DNA from: Sorex araneus
Lineage: Eukaryota > Chordata > Mammalia > Eulipotyphla > Soricidae
Direction of reading: 5' to 3'
NCBI RefSeq assembly: GCF_027595985.1
Contig: NC_073304.1
Span: forward strand, 47,347,137 to 47,411,136
DNA length: 64,000 bases
The stretch's first letter is position 1. Each line of letters opens with the position of its first letter. The notes beneath the pieces were generated by a model. That model did no database searches. It was not told where the DNA came from and saw only the letters and a program-made list of their open reading frames with translations. The translations under genes and the position numbers were made by a program. This document shows positions 33,600 to 45,143 of the stretch, piece by piece.

Positions 33600-34144
33600 C
33601 CTTTTTTTTAAATTTAAATTTACTTATTTTTTAATGAATCACCATGTGATACAATTACAGACTTACATACTTTTGTGATTACATTTCAGTCATACAATGA
33701 TCAATACCCATCCCTCCACCAGTGCCCATTCTCCACCCCCATTCTCTGCCCATTGCCAGTATCCATCCCACTACTCCTACACCTCCCTCCCTCCAGGCAC
33801 TAAATTACTAAATCACTAAATTTCTCTCCTTTTGGGTGTTATGGTTTACAATACAGGTAGTAAGTAGCCATCGTGTTTGGTCCATAGTCTACTTTCAGCA
33901 CACATCTCCCATTCCAAAAGAGCCCTCCAAGCATCATTTACTTAGTGTTCCCTTCTCTATTTCATCTGCCCTTTCCCCCATCATGTGAGACTGGCATCCA
34001 AGCCATGGAGCTATCCTCCTGGCCCTTATCTCTACTATCCTTGGGTGTTAGTCTCCCATTATGTTACTTTATATTCCATAAACGAGTGCAGTCATTCTAT
34101 GTCTGTCCCTCTTTCTCTGACTCATTTCACTTAGTGTGATACTA
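33600..34144 (-). mobile_element. Younger L1 3' end nested in an old L1
   Basis: T-rich start, TTTTTAATGAATCACCATGT, CCATCCCTCCACCAGTGCCC, TCTGACTCATTTCACTTAGT. Flanks TACCACACTCTCT (33587-33599) and TACCATACTCTCT (34145-34157) match at 12 of 13 positions. Confidence 0.88.
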
Positions 34145-34270
34145 TACCATACTCTCTTAATTACCATAGTCCCATAGTAAATTTAGAAGTGAAGTGATAT
34201 GAGTCCTCCAATGTTATATTCTTCAAATTCATGTAGCTTGTTTAATTTTATACCTGGCTTTTTTCATATT

Positions 34271-35275
34271 TCTCCATTTTGTCTTCTACTTTATTGCAGA
34301 GAAAATTCTTGCATACGCTCTTCCTTTTATTGTTGCAACTCCCGGCAAGAGCTGGTGGTTTTGCTCCAGTCTGTCCTCTAATCACTGTAGGAGAGGCCTG
34401 TTGACTGGTTATTGGTAAACACTGAACCATTATAGGTATTGGCTACTGAGTCCAGGTGTATAGCACTGTGGATTCTTCTATGTACATCCCTCACCTCTTG
34501 GGCATCTCTACTGCTACTTCATGGCACACGTTCCAGTGGTCATAAATAGGTACAGCATAGGGATCTCAATTCTCTCATACTCTGAGCTCTTGAGGGCCTG
34601 TCTGGATTGAAAGAAAGTATAGTATACCTGGCTAATCTTTGCATTTTATTATAAAACAGAAAAATATAAGTTCAACAAAGCGTTGGTCTATCATTTGGTA
34701 CAAGGTTTGTGTGTGAATGCTAACATATATACAGGGATGAGATGATACTGGCCCACAACCTTGATGGGAAACCTGTTAGCTCAACAACTTCTCTGCCTGT
34801 TGAAGCTGCAGAAAACTTGCCTGGAAGAAATTTCCACTAACCCCTTCTTATCGGAACATCACAAAATGATGGCATAGTAAATGTAAATGATTTTGATGGT
34901 ACCAACTTTTTCAGCAACTGTGGGCATTACAGATCCAGTAGATGTAAATTCAGAGTTGCCCCTTGTGTCATCATTCAACTCCCTTCTGCACAGCCTTCTT
35001 AGTGTTCAGTGCATGACTGAGACAAACTATGAAAGTGTCTTACTCCAGAGGAACTACTAGCCCTGCTGGCCCTGACTGCACCGCCTGCACCAACAGGTCT
35101 GGCCCTGCTTGCTTCTGCCTTCTCCCTTCCTTTTGAAATCCCATGATCATTTATCATAATATTATCATCATCTCTTTAATCATACAGTGTTAAATATTGA
35201 AATATTTTACATTTCTCTTTCTGTTTACTTCTACATGTTCTTTCCCCAAATCTTATTTTTTATATTTGACACCCA
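34271..35275. other. Unassigned sequence
   Basis: No gene or recognised repeat. Confidence 0.45.
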
Positions 35276-35415
35276 TACCCGGCAAGCTACCTATGGCGTG
35301 ATTAGATATGTCAAAAACAGTAACAACAAGTCTCACAATGGAGACATTACTGGTGCCTGCTCGAGCAAATTGATGAACAATAGGACTGCAGTGCTATGGT
35401 GCTATAGTGCTACCC
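35276..35415 (+). mobile_element. Class B SINE, 5'-truncated
   Basis: Starts at CCGGCAAGCTACCTATGGCG, then CAAAAACAGTAACAACAAGT and CTCGAGCAAATTGATGAACA. The tail is three diverged GTGCTAT/GTGCTAC units with no poly(A). Confidence 0.88.
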
Positions 35416-35534
35416 ATCCCCTATAGTTTTAATATCTCTGCCCCAGTTCAGTTATTTACCTCTTGGCTTGAGTTCCCAGCCCCTGAATATTCTAGTTTCA
35501 TTAATATTCTTTCTCACTCAAACTGGTCCACTTT

Positions 35535-35860
35535 TTTTTAAATTTTATTTTCATGAAGTTGTTCACAGTAATTGATTACATTCAGTATTTCAACACCAAT
35601 CCCACCACCATTACCCCTTCCCTCTACCATTATTTTGAATTTTCTCACCACCACTAAAGCCTGCCTCACAGGCAAATGCTAAATAATTTATTTTGCATTA
35701 CTTGTTATAAATAGTATAGGATGTCTAAAACTTTAAATAATTGGGGTCCAGAGGCATCTTTGTGGCAAGCTGCTGCCTTCCGAGATTCATTAGTGAGTCT
35801 CTAGATCTTGGCTGTTAATGTGCTTAAATGGTGCCTGAGGTAGTTCATGGGCATGACAGC
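35535..35860 (-). mobile_element. L1-related 3' end variant, antisense
   Basis: ATTTTCATGAAGTTGTTCAC, CAATCCCACCACCATTACCC and AAAGCCTGCCTCACAGGCAA match the order of a second copy at 45905. The complement resembles an L1 3' end (GGTGGTGGGATTGGTGTTGA). The part from about 35740 may be unrelated flank. Confidence 0.6.
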
Positions 35861-36181
35861 CAGAAAAGCTGGTCCACTTTTAATCCTCACTACAGACCAC
35901 TTGCAGACTTCTTTTCCTAATGCACCTTTCTGCTTGAAAAAGAAGTCATTTGCCAGAATTAATGCGACCAAATCTAACTGGTAATTAAGTTTTCCATTAT
36001 CTGCCCAAGTACTATTCCTCTTATCTTCTTGCCTCTTTTCAATATTTTTCATTTTCAGTAGTACTCTATAGTACTCTAATAGTCCTGTTTATCATGTGAT
36101 TTTCTTCTCTAATATCTGTACTCATAGTAATTATCCTGCCTTTTCTTGCTATAGATGTTTTAATTTTTTATGATGGTACTT

Positions 36182-36417
36182 GCCAGGCTCTGCTGTGTGG
36201 GTGAGATACTCTTGGTAGCTTGCCGGGCTCTCCAAGAGGGGTGGAGGAATCGAACCCAGGTCGACCGCGTGCAAGGCAAACACTCTACCCACTGTGCTAT
36301 CGCTCCTGTGGCATATCCAATATGCCAAAGACAGTAACAAGTCTCACAATGGAGACATTACTGGTGCCCATTTGAGCAAAATCGATGAGCAACAGAATGA
36401 CAGTGACAGTGACAGTG
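36182..36417. mobile_element. Class B SINE with inverted 5' half
   Basis: The left half (36182-36306) is the minus-strand 5' part of a class B SINE (complement of GGAGCGATAGCACAG through CAGAGCCTGGCAAG). The right half (36307-36417) is the plus-strand 3' part (GTGGCATATCCAATATGCC through CAGAATGACAGTGACAG). The halves join near the point where they adjoin in the intact element. Perfect 12-bp target duplications ATGATGGTACTT (36170-36181 and 36418-36429) show it as a single event. This is 5' inversion, as produced by twin priming. The 3' end is (GACAGT)n, not poly(A). Confidence 0.92.
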
Positions 36418-36658
36418 ATGATGGTACTTAATTGGCCTTGTATGCCTATTTAAGTAGAACCTATTTATCCTGTTAAATCATAAATTCTTTGTGTGCAGAA
36501 AATACATCTAATTCACGTTTCTAATCCCCAGAGTTACAATGTAGTACAATATGGTACTCCAGCATGCATTTATTGAATATTGACATATTCCCAACTTCTC
36601 CTAGCAATTGAAAAATTTATAATACAACCATTGTATTATAAATACTTCACGAAATATT

Positions 36659-36690
36659 TATATATTATATTGTATTGTATTGTATTATAT
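36659..36690. repeat. (TATTG)n short tandem repeat
   Basis: Imperfect TATTG/TATTA units. Confidence 0.75.
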
Positions 36691-36694
36691 GCTC

Positions 36695-37218
36695 AATGCC
36701 CCACTCCACACATTCAGACGAGCCTCACACATGAAGGAACTGGCAGAGGAACCCAGGTGTGCAGGACCCGGGGCTGAGATCTCCAAGCCTGCTCAGATAG
36801 GGACTAGGCCTCTTCCGCCCAGAACCCCCACTTTCCAGTAGCTAGGAGTCACACCCAGAAACTGTGCCCCGGCGCCATGTAATCCCATCAATGGCCAAAA
36901 TCCAGAGACTATAAAACCAAGCTCCCCCCAGAAGTGACATTGTATAGCCTAGTTCGCCCTCTTGGAGAACCTGGCAAGCTACTGAGAGTTTCCTGCCCTC
37001 ACGGGAGAGCCTGGCAAGCTCCCTGTGGTGTATTCATATGCCAAAACCAGTAACAATGGTGGGTATCATTCCCCTGACCCTGAAAGAGCCTCCAATGCAG
37101 CATCGTTGGGAATGATGAGTAAAGAGAGGCTTCCAAAATCTCAGGGCTAGGACGAATGGAGACGTTACTGAGACCACTCGAGAAAATCGACGATCAACAG
37201 GATTATGATGATGATGAT
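36695..37218 (+). mobile_element. Class C SINE with a novel 5' segment
   Basis: From 36958 it shares class B text (GGAGAACCTGGCAAGCTACT, CATATGCCAAAACCAGTAAC). It then has an extra block: CCTGACCCTGAAAGAGCCTC, GGGCTAGGACGAATGGAGAC, CTCGAGAAAATCGACGATCA, and ends in (GAT)n at about 37203-37218. Upstream (36695-36957) is GC-rich text with CCCCGGCGCCATG instead of the usual tRNA head. It may belong to the same element, but the left boundary is unproven. Confidence 0.65.
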
Positions 37219-38489
37219 AAATTTGCACTAAAAATACTTCACTAAGCCTGTGTTTAGATACCTGTAAAGTGTCTTTTCCCAGCTTGGTACTTTTTTGTAA
37301 ACTAGGAGTCAGATTTTCTGTTTGGCCACAGAGGAATTTAACTTTCTATTAATTGTGTGACGACTAAACAGTAATTTGTTTGTGGCTTGTCACATCATTT
37401 CCAGGTTTCTCATACTCCTAAGAAATAGTGAGTAATATACTGTGGGAACAAGCTTAATTTAATTTAATCACCCCTTTGGAGAAAAGGCCATGAAAACAGT
37501 ATGTGTCATTCTATTATTACCCGGTTGCTCCTGTCCATAGAGAATATTTGTGATTCATTGCTTATTGAGGAGCCACTTTTAATGGAAAGTTGCCAAAGAT
37601 CTTCACATCCAAACAAAAGGTCTTGCTCTCTGGCTTTAGGAACAAAACAGAATGGTTCATTTTCAACTTGCTCAGGGTCACACATCAAGTTGTGGGCAGA
37701 AAAGAAAAGTCCCACGGGACTCTGAAGCTAAGCCTTGCCCTGGGACTATGAAGCACCAACCTCAGAACCCAGACCCTGCCAAGGTTCTCAGGGGAGAAGG
37801 TCATGTTAAACCCAGGCTGGGAGTAAGGGTGATACAGGGACAACAATAATCCTTGGGATGTTTTAAGACACGGTGGATCAGAGGGCATTACTATTTTCCC
37901 ATACTAAGATGCCACTGACAACCTCTTTCTCGAAATGGTAATGAACTTGGGAAAAGGTAAAAATTTGAAAAATATTAGTTTAAGAAAAGTTTGTTTTGTG
38001 AACAGTAGGATTTACTTAAATTTTTAATATATTATGATACATCTTAATATTTTTAGAATATTGCTTAATTTTTTTTCACTAGGAGATAGCCCTTCGCATT
38101 TTAGTTGACCGAAGAGTTCAACTATTTGTGCTTAAAGAGTTATTTACAGGGTTGATAAAGTTCTGACATTGGAAAAAACAGAAAGCTCCAAACTGGCCTT
38201 GAAGAGTCTCCAGGACTTTAAGTTGGCAACTGCAGAGTGAAATACATAATCAAGTCCTAGCATTCTTGGTCTTTCTCTCAGGATTTTGGATCCTGGAGTC
38301 TGGGTCCCAGGAGAAATTGATTCTTAAGAATTTAGACCATAGCTAATATGTAATTGACTGTCCTTATTGGAACCATGTAAAATATGTAGCATGATATAGT
38401 TAATAATATTTAAAACATTATCAAATAGAGCTGTATAGCTTAGTTAATATAATTGATACTTGACTTTCTTATTTGGAAAATGGAGTAAT
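37219..38489. other. Unassigned sequence
   Basis: Short frames of 60-75 codons overlap on both strands at 37500-37890. None looks like a gene. Confidence 0.45.
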
Positions 38490-38630
38490 AAAAGTTGTGT
38501 AAGCTGGTAAGATTATGTAACTTTACCTCTAGTTTTCATCTGCAAAATGGAGTAATGACAATTCCTAACCTATGTGGTATAAGAGGGTTTAATGAATTAG
38601 TTCATGTGAAGAGACATAAAATGATGCCAA
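38490..38630 (+). mobile_element. MIR element, sense
   Basis: GTAACTTTACCTCTAGTTTT, CATCTGCAAAATGGAGTAAT and GTTTAATGAATTAGTTCATG follow the MIR core and 3' part. Confidence 0.75.
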
Positions 38631-38739
38631 TACATTATACAGGTTTATTGAAATTCCTCTCAAAATTCCAGTGGAATTTTTAAGAACAAATAACTACTAA
38701 AATTTATGTAGACCCACAATACCTCTCAGTATTTCCAAG

Positions 38740-39400
38740 CTATAAGTAAATAGAAGTTTGAGGGATATTACTCTCCACAACCTTACATTATTAAGGTAAA
38801 TAAAGCAGTGTGATATTGGAATAAAACAGACAATCAAGCCAATGGAATAAATACAGAAAACCTGCAGATATACCCTCACATGTATGAAATTTAATTTTCA
38901 ATAAAGGAATCAACATAAAATGGAGGAAAGAAAGTCTTCATAGTAAATAGTGTTAGGAACATAGTAAATGGTGTGAGGAACAAAGATTGAAATTGGGGGC
39001 TGGGGACATAGTTCAATAGGCTGAAGTGCATACTTTGCTGGAAGGAGTCCTGGGCTTAATACCTGGTATCACATGCTCTCTGGAACAACCCTGGGAGCAC
39101 TTTCTGAGCCCTTAATCAGGAGTAGCCCCCAAGCACTACCAGATATACCCTGCAAACAAACAAACAAACAAAAAAGATTAAAATTATACCATGCACTAAA
39201 GGTAACTCAAAATGATTAAAGACTTAGATGTTAGAACCAAGTCCATATAATATTATCTGGCAATATTAGCATGTATGTATATATCTGTATATTCACACAC
39301 TATCTGTGACAACACTGCATATCTAATATACCTTTACATAAGACACAAAACTAACCAAAGCAAAAAGCCTACCTCATCAAAGAACAGACGCTTTCTAAAA
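38740..39400 (+). mobile_element. L1 ORF2 3' relic, sense
   Basis: AGTGTGATATTGGAATAAAA, GACAATCAAGCCAATGGAAT, TCAATAAAGGAATCAACATA, and after the SINE CTCAAAATGATTAAAGACTT, in L1 ORF2 order. Many stops and indels. Interrupted by a SINE at 38996-39171. Confidence 0.72.
38996..39171 (+). mobile_element. SINE in an L1 relic
   Basis: GGGGGCTGGGGACATAGTTC, GGGCTTAATACCTGGTATCA, GCACTACCAGATATACCCTG, tail (AAAC)n. Flanks AAAGATTGAAATT and AAAGATTAAAATT match at 12 of 13 positions. Confidence 0.88.
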
Positions 39401-40734
39401 AAAGACTTATATATGGCATCTGGAATCAAGAAACCCTGCTAGTCATCACCTGGTTTATATTACTGTTTATGGAACTGCACATTTGTGTTTTTTAAATATT
39501 CGAGATGCACAAAAACTTTCAAGTCTGCATAGAAACGGAATAAATTCTCTATCCCATTCCCCCAGACTGATTTTTATTTGAGTTACTGGTACTGGTGTAC
39601 AACTTGTGGGTTGCTTTGTACTGATCCAGTTCAGAACCTGGGTGGATCCAGGTTTTTGTCCCATTATATTAGAGTGTAGAGTGTAACTTTCCTTTTCTTT
39701 CTGTATTTGGATGAGGTTTACAGACATATACCTACCTACCTAAATTGCCAATAACATTACATAATGTTAGTTGAAGTGAAAAATAACCTGATTTAACTTA
39801 CTGAATTAAATTAATTCAATACCCTGACTATATAATGGATTTGACTGAATCAATTTATCAACTGACTCCTACATTTTTACAGAGCAAATGTGAATGAAAA
39901 AATAATTCCATTATATCCTTTGTGGATGGAAAACAAATCAATGACAAAAAGGAAAAAAACATTTAGTCACGAATGGTCATTAGGAAGTTCTTTATCAATT
40001 CATCATTTGTCCTATTTATTGGTTTGCTTTTCTCAGAATGTTTGATTCTTTTATTTCCTTTCATATATTTTTAAGTATTGTATCATTGGTACATATAACT
40101 AGTTGAAATGACAGGTTATATTAATAGTTTATTAATGCACATTATATAATAAATCATAAATTAAGAATTTAATAATCAATCATTAATCAAAAAGCTTAGA
40201 TTCTGGAGGGGAACTTGCTAGATTCTGGAATTGTAATGTCATTAAATCATGCTTTCTTGAAGCAACCCTGGGGGTAGCCAAAGTATTTGAATTATTAATT
40301 TATGCCTAAAATTAGATAAACATAATATGGTAACACTAATTTCTAAAGTCCCAGTTAATTTCTAAAGATTCCAAATTTAGATAAAGCAGTTCTTATTAAC
40401 ACAAGAATATTTATCAAGGTACAGGAAGCACATATATAAGAAAATAGTTCTTGAGTTATTAAAAGTTAATAAAACAATATGATTCTGAGACTTCTCCAAA
40501 GGGACTAAGATTTGTTTTACTAAATATCCTAGGATAAAGGGAGAATACACCAAAAAAATAGAAACATAATAATTGTTTTGATGCTATGTAAATTTCTAAT
40601 GCATAAACCCTATGTACATATATTCGAATTAAAATTAATATTAATAAATAAAACAATGTCTAACTGTACCACAAATAGATGTAAGTTAATTATTCTCTAA
40701 GATGATATAGGCTACCAACAAGTTTGTCCTGCTG
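39401..40734. other. AT-rich sequence, nothing assigned
   Basis: No gene. It may hold further L1 decay that I cannot place. Confidence 0.4.
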
Positions 40735-41045
40735 AATCTCTCTATCACTCCAAAAGTGAATACTGATAATAGATTCTGCACCTACAGATGATGGTATTAT
40801 TATCTGTAGGTATTATCAAAAACCCAGAAGTTTCTCTTCTGGATATAACTCTTAGGTAGACTCTTGCACATGCTCAAGTAAGACATTTTAGTAACATTGC
40901 TTGTAGTTCTTGAAAATTTACAATTTAAAAATACCCACTAATAGAATAAGTGTATGAACAAATTGTGTTCTCATAATAGAATACAATAAATGTTTAAATT
41001 GAATAAAGTACAACTGTGCCTAGGAATCTATAAAAAAAACAAAAT
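40735..41045 (+). mobile_element. Old L1 3' UTR relic
   Basis: CAAAAACCCAGAAGTTTCTC, CTTGCACATGCTCAAGTAAG and AATAGAATACAATAAATG follow the ancient L1 3' order. CTACAGAT/ATCTGTAG inside forms a short hairpin. Confidence 0.6.
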
Positions 41046-41299
41046 AAGATGACCAAAAAAATGGTATTTTTTGTCAACGTCAATTATGATTGGACATTGG
41101 TAATTAATAGTTAAAATTTAAAGCCACAAAAAAACATAGCATATGTTATTTGTGGATGTATACTCTTATACATATACACTTTTTATGTTTATGTATGCAT
41201 ATATATGAGAAAAATAATTAAGAAAAAAGTGTTGTTAACATAGAAAGGGGAAATGGAAGACTAAAGAAGATTGGTAAACTTTTAGCTAGATACAACAAG

Positions 41300-41940
41300 A
41301 AAAAAAGAAAACCCAAATAATTTTATCAGATAACACAGGGGAGAAATTATAACAGATACCTTAGAAATACAAAGTATCATAGAAATCATTATGAACAACT
41401 TTATGCCATTAAGCTCGCAAATCTGAAAGAAGTGGATGAATTCTTAGAATCATACAATCTCCAAAGATAAAATCAAGAGGAAGTAGAATACCTGGATAGA
41501 TCAATCTTAAGTAAAGAAATTGAAATGGTAACTAAAAATATCCTGAGAACAAAAGTCCAGGTCCAGATGGATTCATTAGTGAGTTCAAACAAAACTTCAA
41601 GAAGTTTTAGTGCCCATATTCCTTAAGGTCTTCAAAAATATTGAGTAAAAAGAAATTTTCCCTAATAGCTTCTATGAAGCTAATATTACACACATCAGAA
41701 ACAAGAAAGAGACACTACTAAATAAGACAATTTAGTAGTGTCTAAATAAACCAATATCCCTGATGAACATTGATGCAGAGATCCTCAATAAAATTCTAGC
41801 AAACCAAATTCAGTAATATACAAAAAAAAAAACCCTACACTGTGATCAAAAACTTTCACCCAAAGTTTCCAAGATGGTACAATATTAATTTGATGCATCC
41901 TATCAACAAAAGGAGAGATAAAAATCACATGATTATATCA
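41300..41940 (+). mobile_element. L1 ORF2 relic, left part
   Basis: TTATGCCATTAAGCTCGCAA, GGATGAATTCTTAGAATCAT, AAAGTCCAGGTCCAGATGGA, CCCTGATGAACATTGATGCA and ATCACATGATTATATCA lie in L1 ORF2 order, with frameshifts and stops. It breaks off at an oppositely oriented L1 and probably resumes at 43301. Confidence 0.82.
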
Positions 41941-43300
41941 TTTTCTTATATTTTTTATATAACATTTTAAATTTTAGGCACTATGATTTACAATGATGAT
42001 AATGGCAGGGTTTTGTACAAAAAACATTCAACACAACACCCTTCCCCAGTGTCAGCGACTCTCCACCATGTTCCAGTGTTTCTCCATCTTTCCATTCTAT
42101 TTCCTCATCGCTTTTGTAGTGATATGCTTTCTATTAAAGACCAGTTCTCAGCTTTCGTTGCCTTCAAGTATTTATTGTTTCTTTACTATGTTACTTTATA
42201 TGGGCTGGAGCGATAGCACAGCGGTAGGGCGTTCACCTTTCAGGCGGCTGACCCGTGTTTGATTCCTCCGCCCCTCTCGGAGAGTCTGGCAAGCTACCAA
42301 GAGTACTGCACCCGCACGGCAGAGCCTTGCAAACTACCCATGGCATATTGGATATGCCAAAAACAGTAACAATAAGTCTCACAATGAGAAATGTTACTGG
42401 TGCCCGCTGGAACAAATCTATGAGCAACAGAATGACAGTGACAGTTACTTTATATACCACATACAAGGGAGATCATCTTGTATCAAGATCATCTTGTATC
42501 TATCTCTCTCCTTCTGACGACTTCAATCAACATGGTATTCTCCAGATCGAGCCATATATGAGTTCCAGCTCATTGTATGAGATGGTCCTTAGCTGAGTAG
42601 CACTCCTTTATTTATATGTACGATACTTTCTTTATCCAATCACCTGTTCTTGGGCACTAGGGTTGTTTCCAGATTTTTGCTTGTGAATGGTGCTACAATG
42701 AACATAAGAGTGTTGCTGTCTTTTCTTTATTGTGCTTTTGGGTCCTTGGGGTATATTCCAAGGAATGAAATTGCTGATGGAAGCTTAGTGCCTAGGGTTT
42801 TGGGGAATATCCATATAGTTTTCCTGGAAGCCTGGACCAGGCAGTACTCCTATCAGCAGTGAGTGTCTCTTTTCCTTGACATTTCTTTGACTACTAGGAT
42901 GCAGAACATTTTTCATATGCCTTTTCGCCACTTGTATGCTTTTAAGGAAGTTTCTGTTATTATTTTTTCCCCATGTTTTGATGGGGTTGAATTTTTTTTC
43001 TTGTTAAGTTTCACCAGTTCCTAATATATCTTGGATATTAACCCTTTGTTAGATAAATAGTAGGCAAACATATTTTTCCCAGTCTATGGGGTATCGTTGT
43101 ATTCTGGTAATCATTTATTTTGCAGTACAGAAGCTTCTTAGTTTAGTTTAACCTCATTTGTTAATATTTGCTTCCATTTGATTAGTCAATGGCATTGAAT
43201 CACTGAAGATGCCTCTGGATTTAATGTCATAAAGGGTTCTGCCAACATTTTCCTTGATAAAATTAATGGATTCGAGTCTGATATTAAAGACATCCAGATT
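41941..43300 (-). mobile_element. L1 3' region, antisense, lodged inside an L1 relic
   Basis: TTAGGCACTATGATTTACAA, GTTCTTGGGCACTAGGGTTG, TGGTGCTACAATGAACATAA, TAACCCTTTGTTAGATAAAT, TTTTGCAGTACAGAAGCTTC, GAAGATGCCTCTGGATTTAA follow the complement of an L1 from the 3' UTR back into upstream sequence. A class B SINE lies inside (42202-42443). Confidence 0.82.
42202..42443 (+). mobile_element. Class B SINE, full length
   Basis: GGGCTGGAGCGATAGCACAG head, GATTCCTCCGCCCCTCTCGG, two AAGCTACC/AAACTACC repeats, ATATGCCAAAAACAGTAAC, ending GAATGACAGTGACA. Perfect 12-bp target duplications GTTACTTTATAT (42190-42201 and 42444-42455). No poly(A). Confidence 0.95.
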
Positions 43301-44110
43301 GGTTCGAAAAGAAGTCAAACTCTTACTTTTTTGCATATGACATGATACTGTATCTACAAAACCCTAAAGACTATAAAAAGCTCCTAGAAATAATAGACAG
43401 TTACAGCAAAATGGCATGCTATAAAATCATTGCACAAAAGCCTACAGCTTTTCTCTATGAAAACAATAAAATAGAAGTAAGAGAAAATTAAAAACAATAC
43501 CATTCACAGTTGTGCCTCATAAAATAAAGTACATAGGAATAAGCTTAATAAAAGAGGTAGAAGACTTATACTAATAAAATTATAGATCACAGCTACAAGA
43601 AATGAAAGTGAGCATGAGGAAATGGAAATATATTCTCCTGTTAATGGATTGGAAGGATCAATATTGTCAAAATGTCAATTCTTTCCGAAGTATTAGATAG
43701 GGTCAATGCAATTCTAATAAAAATACCTATGATATTTTAAAAAACATAGATAAATAAATCACTTTTGAAATTTATGGAATAATAAATCCCAAGCAGAGCC
43801 AAAGCAATCCTAGAGGGAAAGAAGATTGGAGACTTCTTCTTACTAGTTTTAAATTATACTATAAACTTGAAATAATCAAAACAATGTGGTACCTGAATAA
43901 TGACAGACTTTCAGACCAATGAAAGAGAATTAAAATTTCAGAGGTAGATTCGCAAATATATGGATAGTTAACCTTGACAAAGGAGCAAAAAAGTAGGAAG
44001 TGGAGCAAAGAAAGCCTCTTCAACAAATGTTGATGGGAAAATTTATAGGTCACATGCAAAAAAATAAATAACTCAGATCCCTATCTTGAATGAAAGTCAA
44101 GTCAAGATAA
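43301..44110 (+). mobile_element. L1 ORF2 relic, right part
   Basis: GCATATGACATGATACTGTA, AACCCTAAAGACTATAAAAA, AAATGTCAATTCTTTCCGAA, CAAAACAATGTGGTACCTGA, AGCAAAGAAAGCCTCTTCAA lie in ORF2 order, downstream of the 41300-41940 part. Frames are broken. Confidence 0.83.
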
Positions 44111-44995
44111 ATTAAATAACTTAATCTCATCCATCTTAAACCCACCTTATCTTTATTCATCTTTAAAGGGAATAAAAACTGCAAGATATATTCTACCTTG
44201 ACATCTTCAAGGAGGATATATTTGCCTAGTCAAATCTAGTCTTGGATAGAAGGAACAGGAAACTTCATTATTGTTCCGAGAGAAGTTTTCAATCTGAAGA
44301 ACATCTAACTCAGTATTTTTCTCTGAATATTGCTTTGGGGAATTCAAGTAATGCACTGTTGTTTGTAAATAAACTTGAGTTTGACCTTTCATCCAAGTTT
44401 ATGTGTGCATGGGTGAGCCCAGCCTCATTTCCCTAGCCCTGGTCATCTCCAGCTTTTCCCAGCTGTCTTTCAGCTGTCTCCTGCAATTGAAGCACCACTT
44501 ATTCCAAGCAGGAAGTCCCAAACCAACTTCTCTCTTCACCTTGTAACCTCTGTCTGGCTAGGCTTGGGAAGTGCCAGATTTCCTACTAGATGGAACCAAA
44601 ACAAGGACTCTGTGTGAATCCCTAGAAATCCCATGCCCTTGGACACTGTTCATGCCTGATTGACTGCTGAATCCACCTGGTATTATTGCTGCCAGTAATT
44701 TGTCAGTGTGTTGTCATCAGGTCCTAAGATTCTACTGCATTTGGGAAACAATTCATTTGTCTTGTGTTAGGTTTGAACATTAACTTCCACCAGACAAGGC
44801 CAGGCATTCTGGTGTGAAATACTCTTCGTATAGCTTGGATTTTTTTACGCTCTCAAAGCTATAGCTAAATATTTATTTTCATAATGTACATAATGCTTTT
44901 ATGTGTTTTTATGTAAATTCAAATTTAACTATGTGAGGATGTGAACTATGATCCCCAGATGAGGAGCAGCACTATCACTGAGATTTCTATTTTCA
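44111..44995. other. Unassigned sequence
   Basis: No gene or repeat recognised. Confidence 0.45.
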
Positions 44996-45143
44996 GCTAC
45001 CAAGAAGAGTATCCCGCCTACTCAGCAGAGCCTGGCAAGCTCCCTGCGGCATATTCGATATGCCAAAAACAGTAACAAGTCTCACAATGGAGATGTTATT
45101 GGTGCCCGTTCAAGCAAATCAACGAACAGTGCTACAGTACTAC
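44996..45143 (+). mobile_element. Class B SINE, 5'-truncated
   Basis: GCTACCAAGAAGAGTATCCC, CAGAGCCTGGCAAGCTCCCT, CATATTCGATATGCCAAAAA, GAACAGTGCTACAGTACTAC. The tail is a pair of GTGCTAC-like units. Confidence 0.9.

Larger units (their letters stand above)
30785..34270 (-). mobile_element. Old L1 relic, antisense, host to three insertions
   Basis: Antisense L1 text can be followed in order across the insertions: GACAATAGTGCATACTTGTA; after 32153, TTCCATTGTAGAGTAGTATC; after 32970, TAATTTGCATTTTCTGATGA and TGCTTACTTGCCATCTATTT; after 34144, GATATGAGTCCTCCAATG. The interruptions are the composite at 31006-32136, a SINE at 32805-32970 and a younger L1 at 33600-34144. All frames are broken. Confidence 0.8.

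Noticed and set aside
40787..40815. Hairpin CTACAGAT...ATCTGTAG
   Set aside because: A short inverted repeat inside an L1 relic, with nothing to suggest an RNA gene or regulatory role.
43301..44110. Possible functional reverse transcriptase remnant
   Set aside because: ORF2-like order is clear but stops and indels break every frame, so it is annotated as a relic only.
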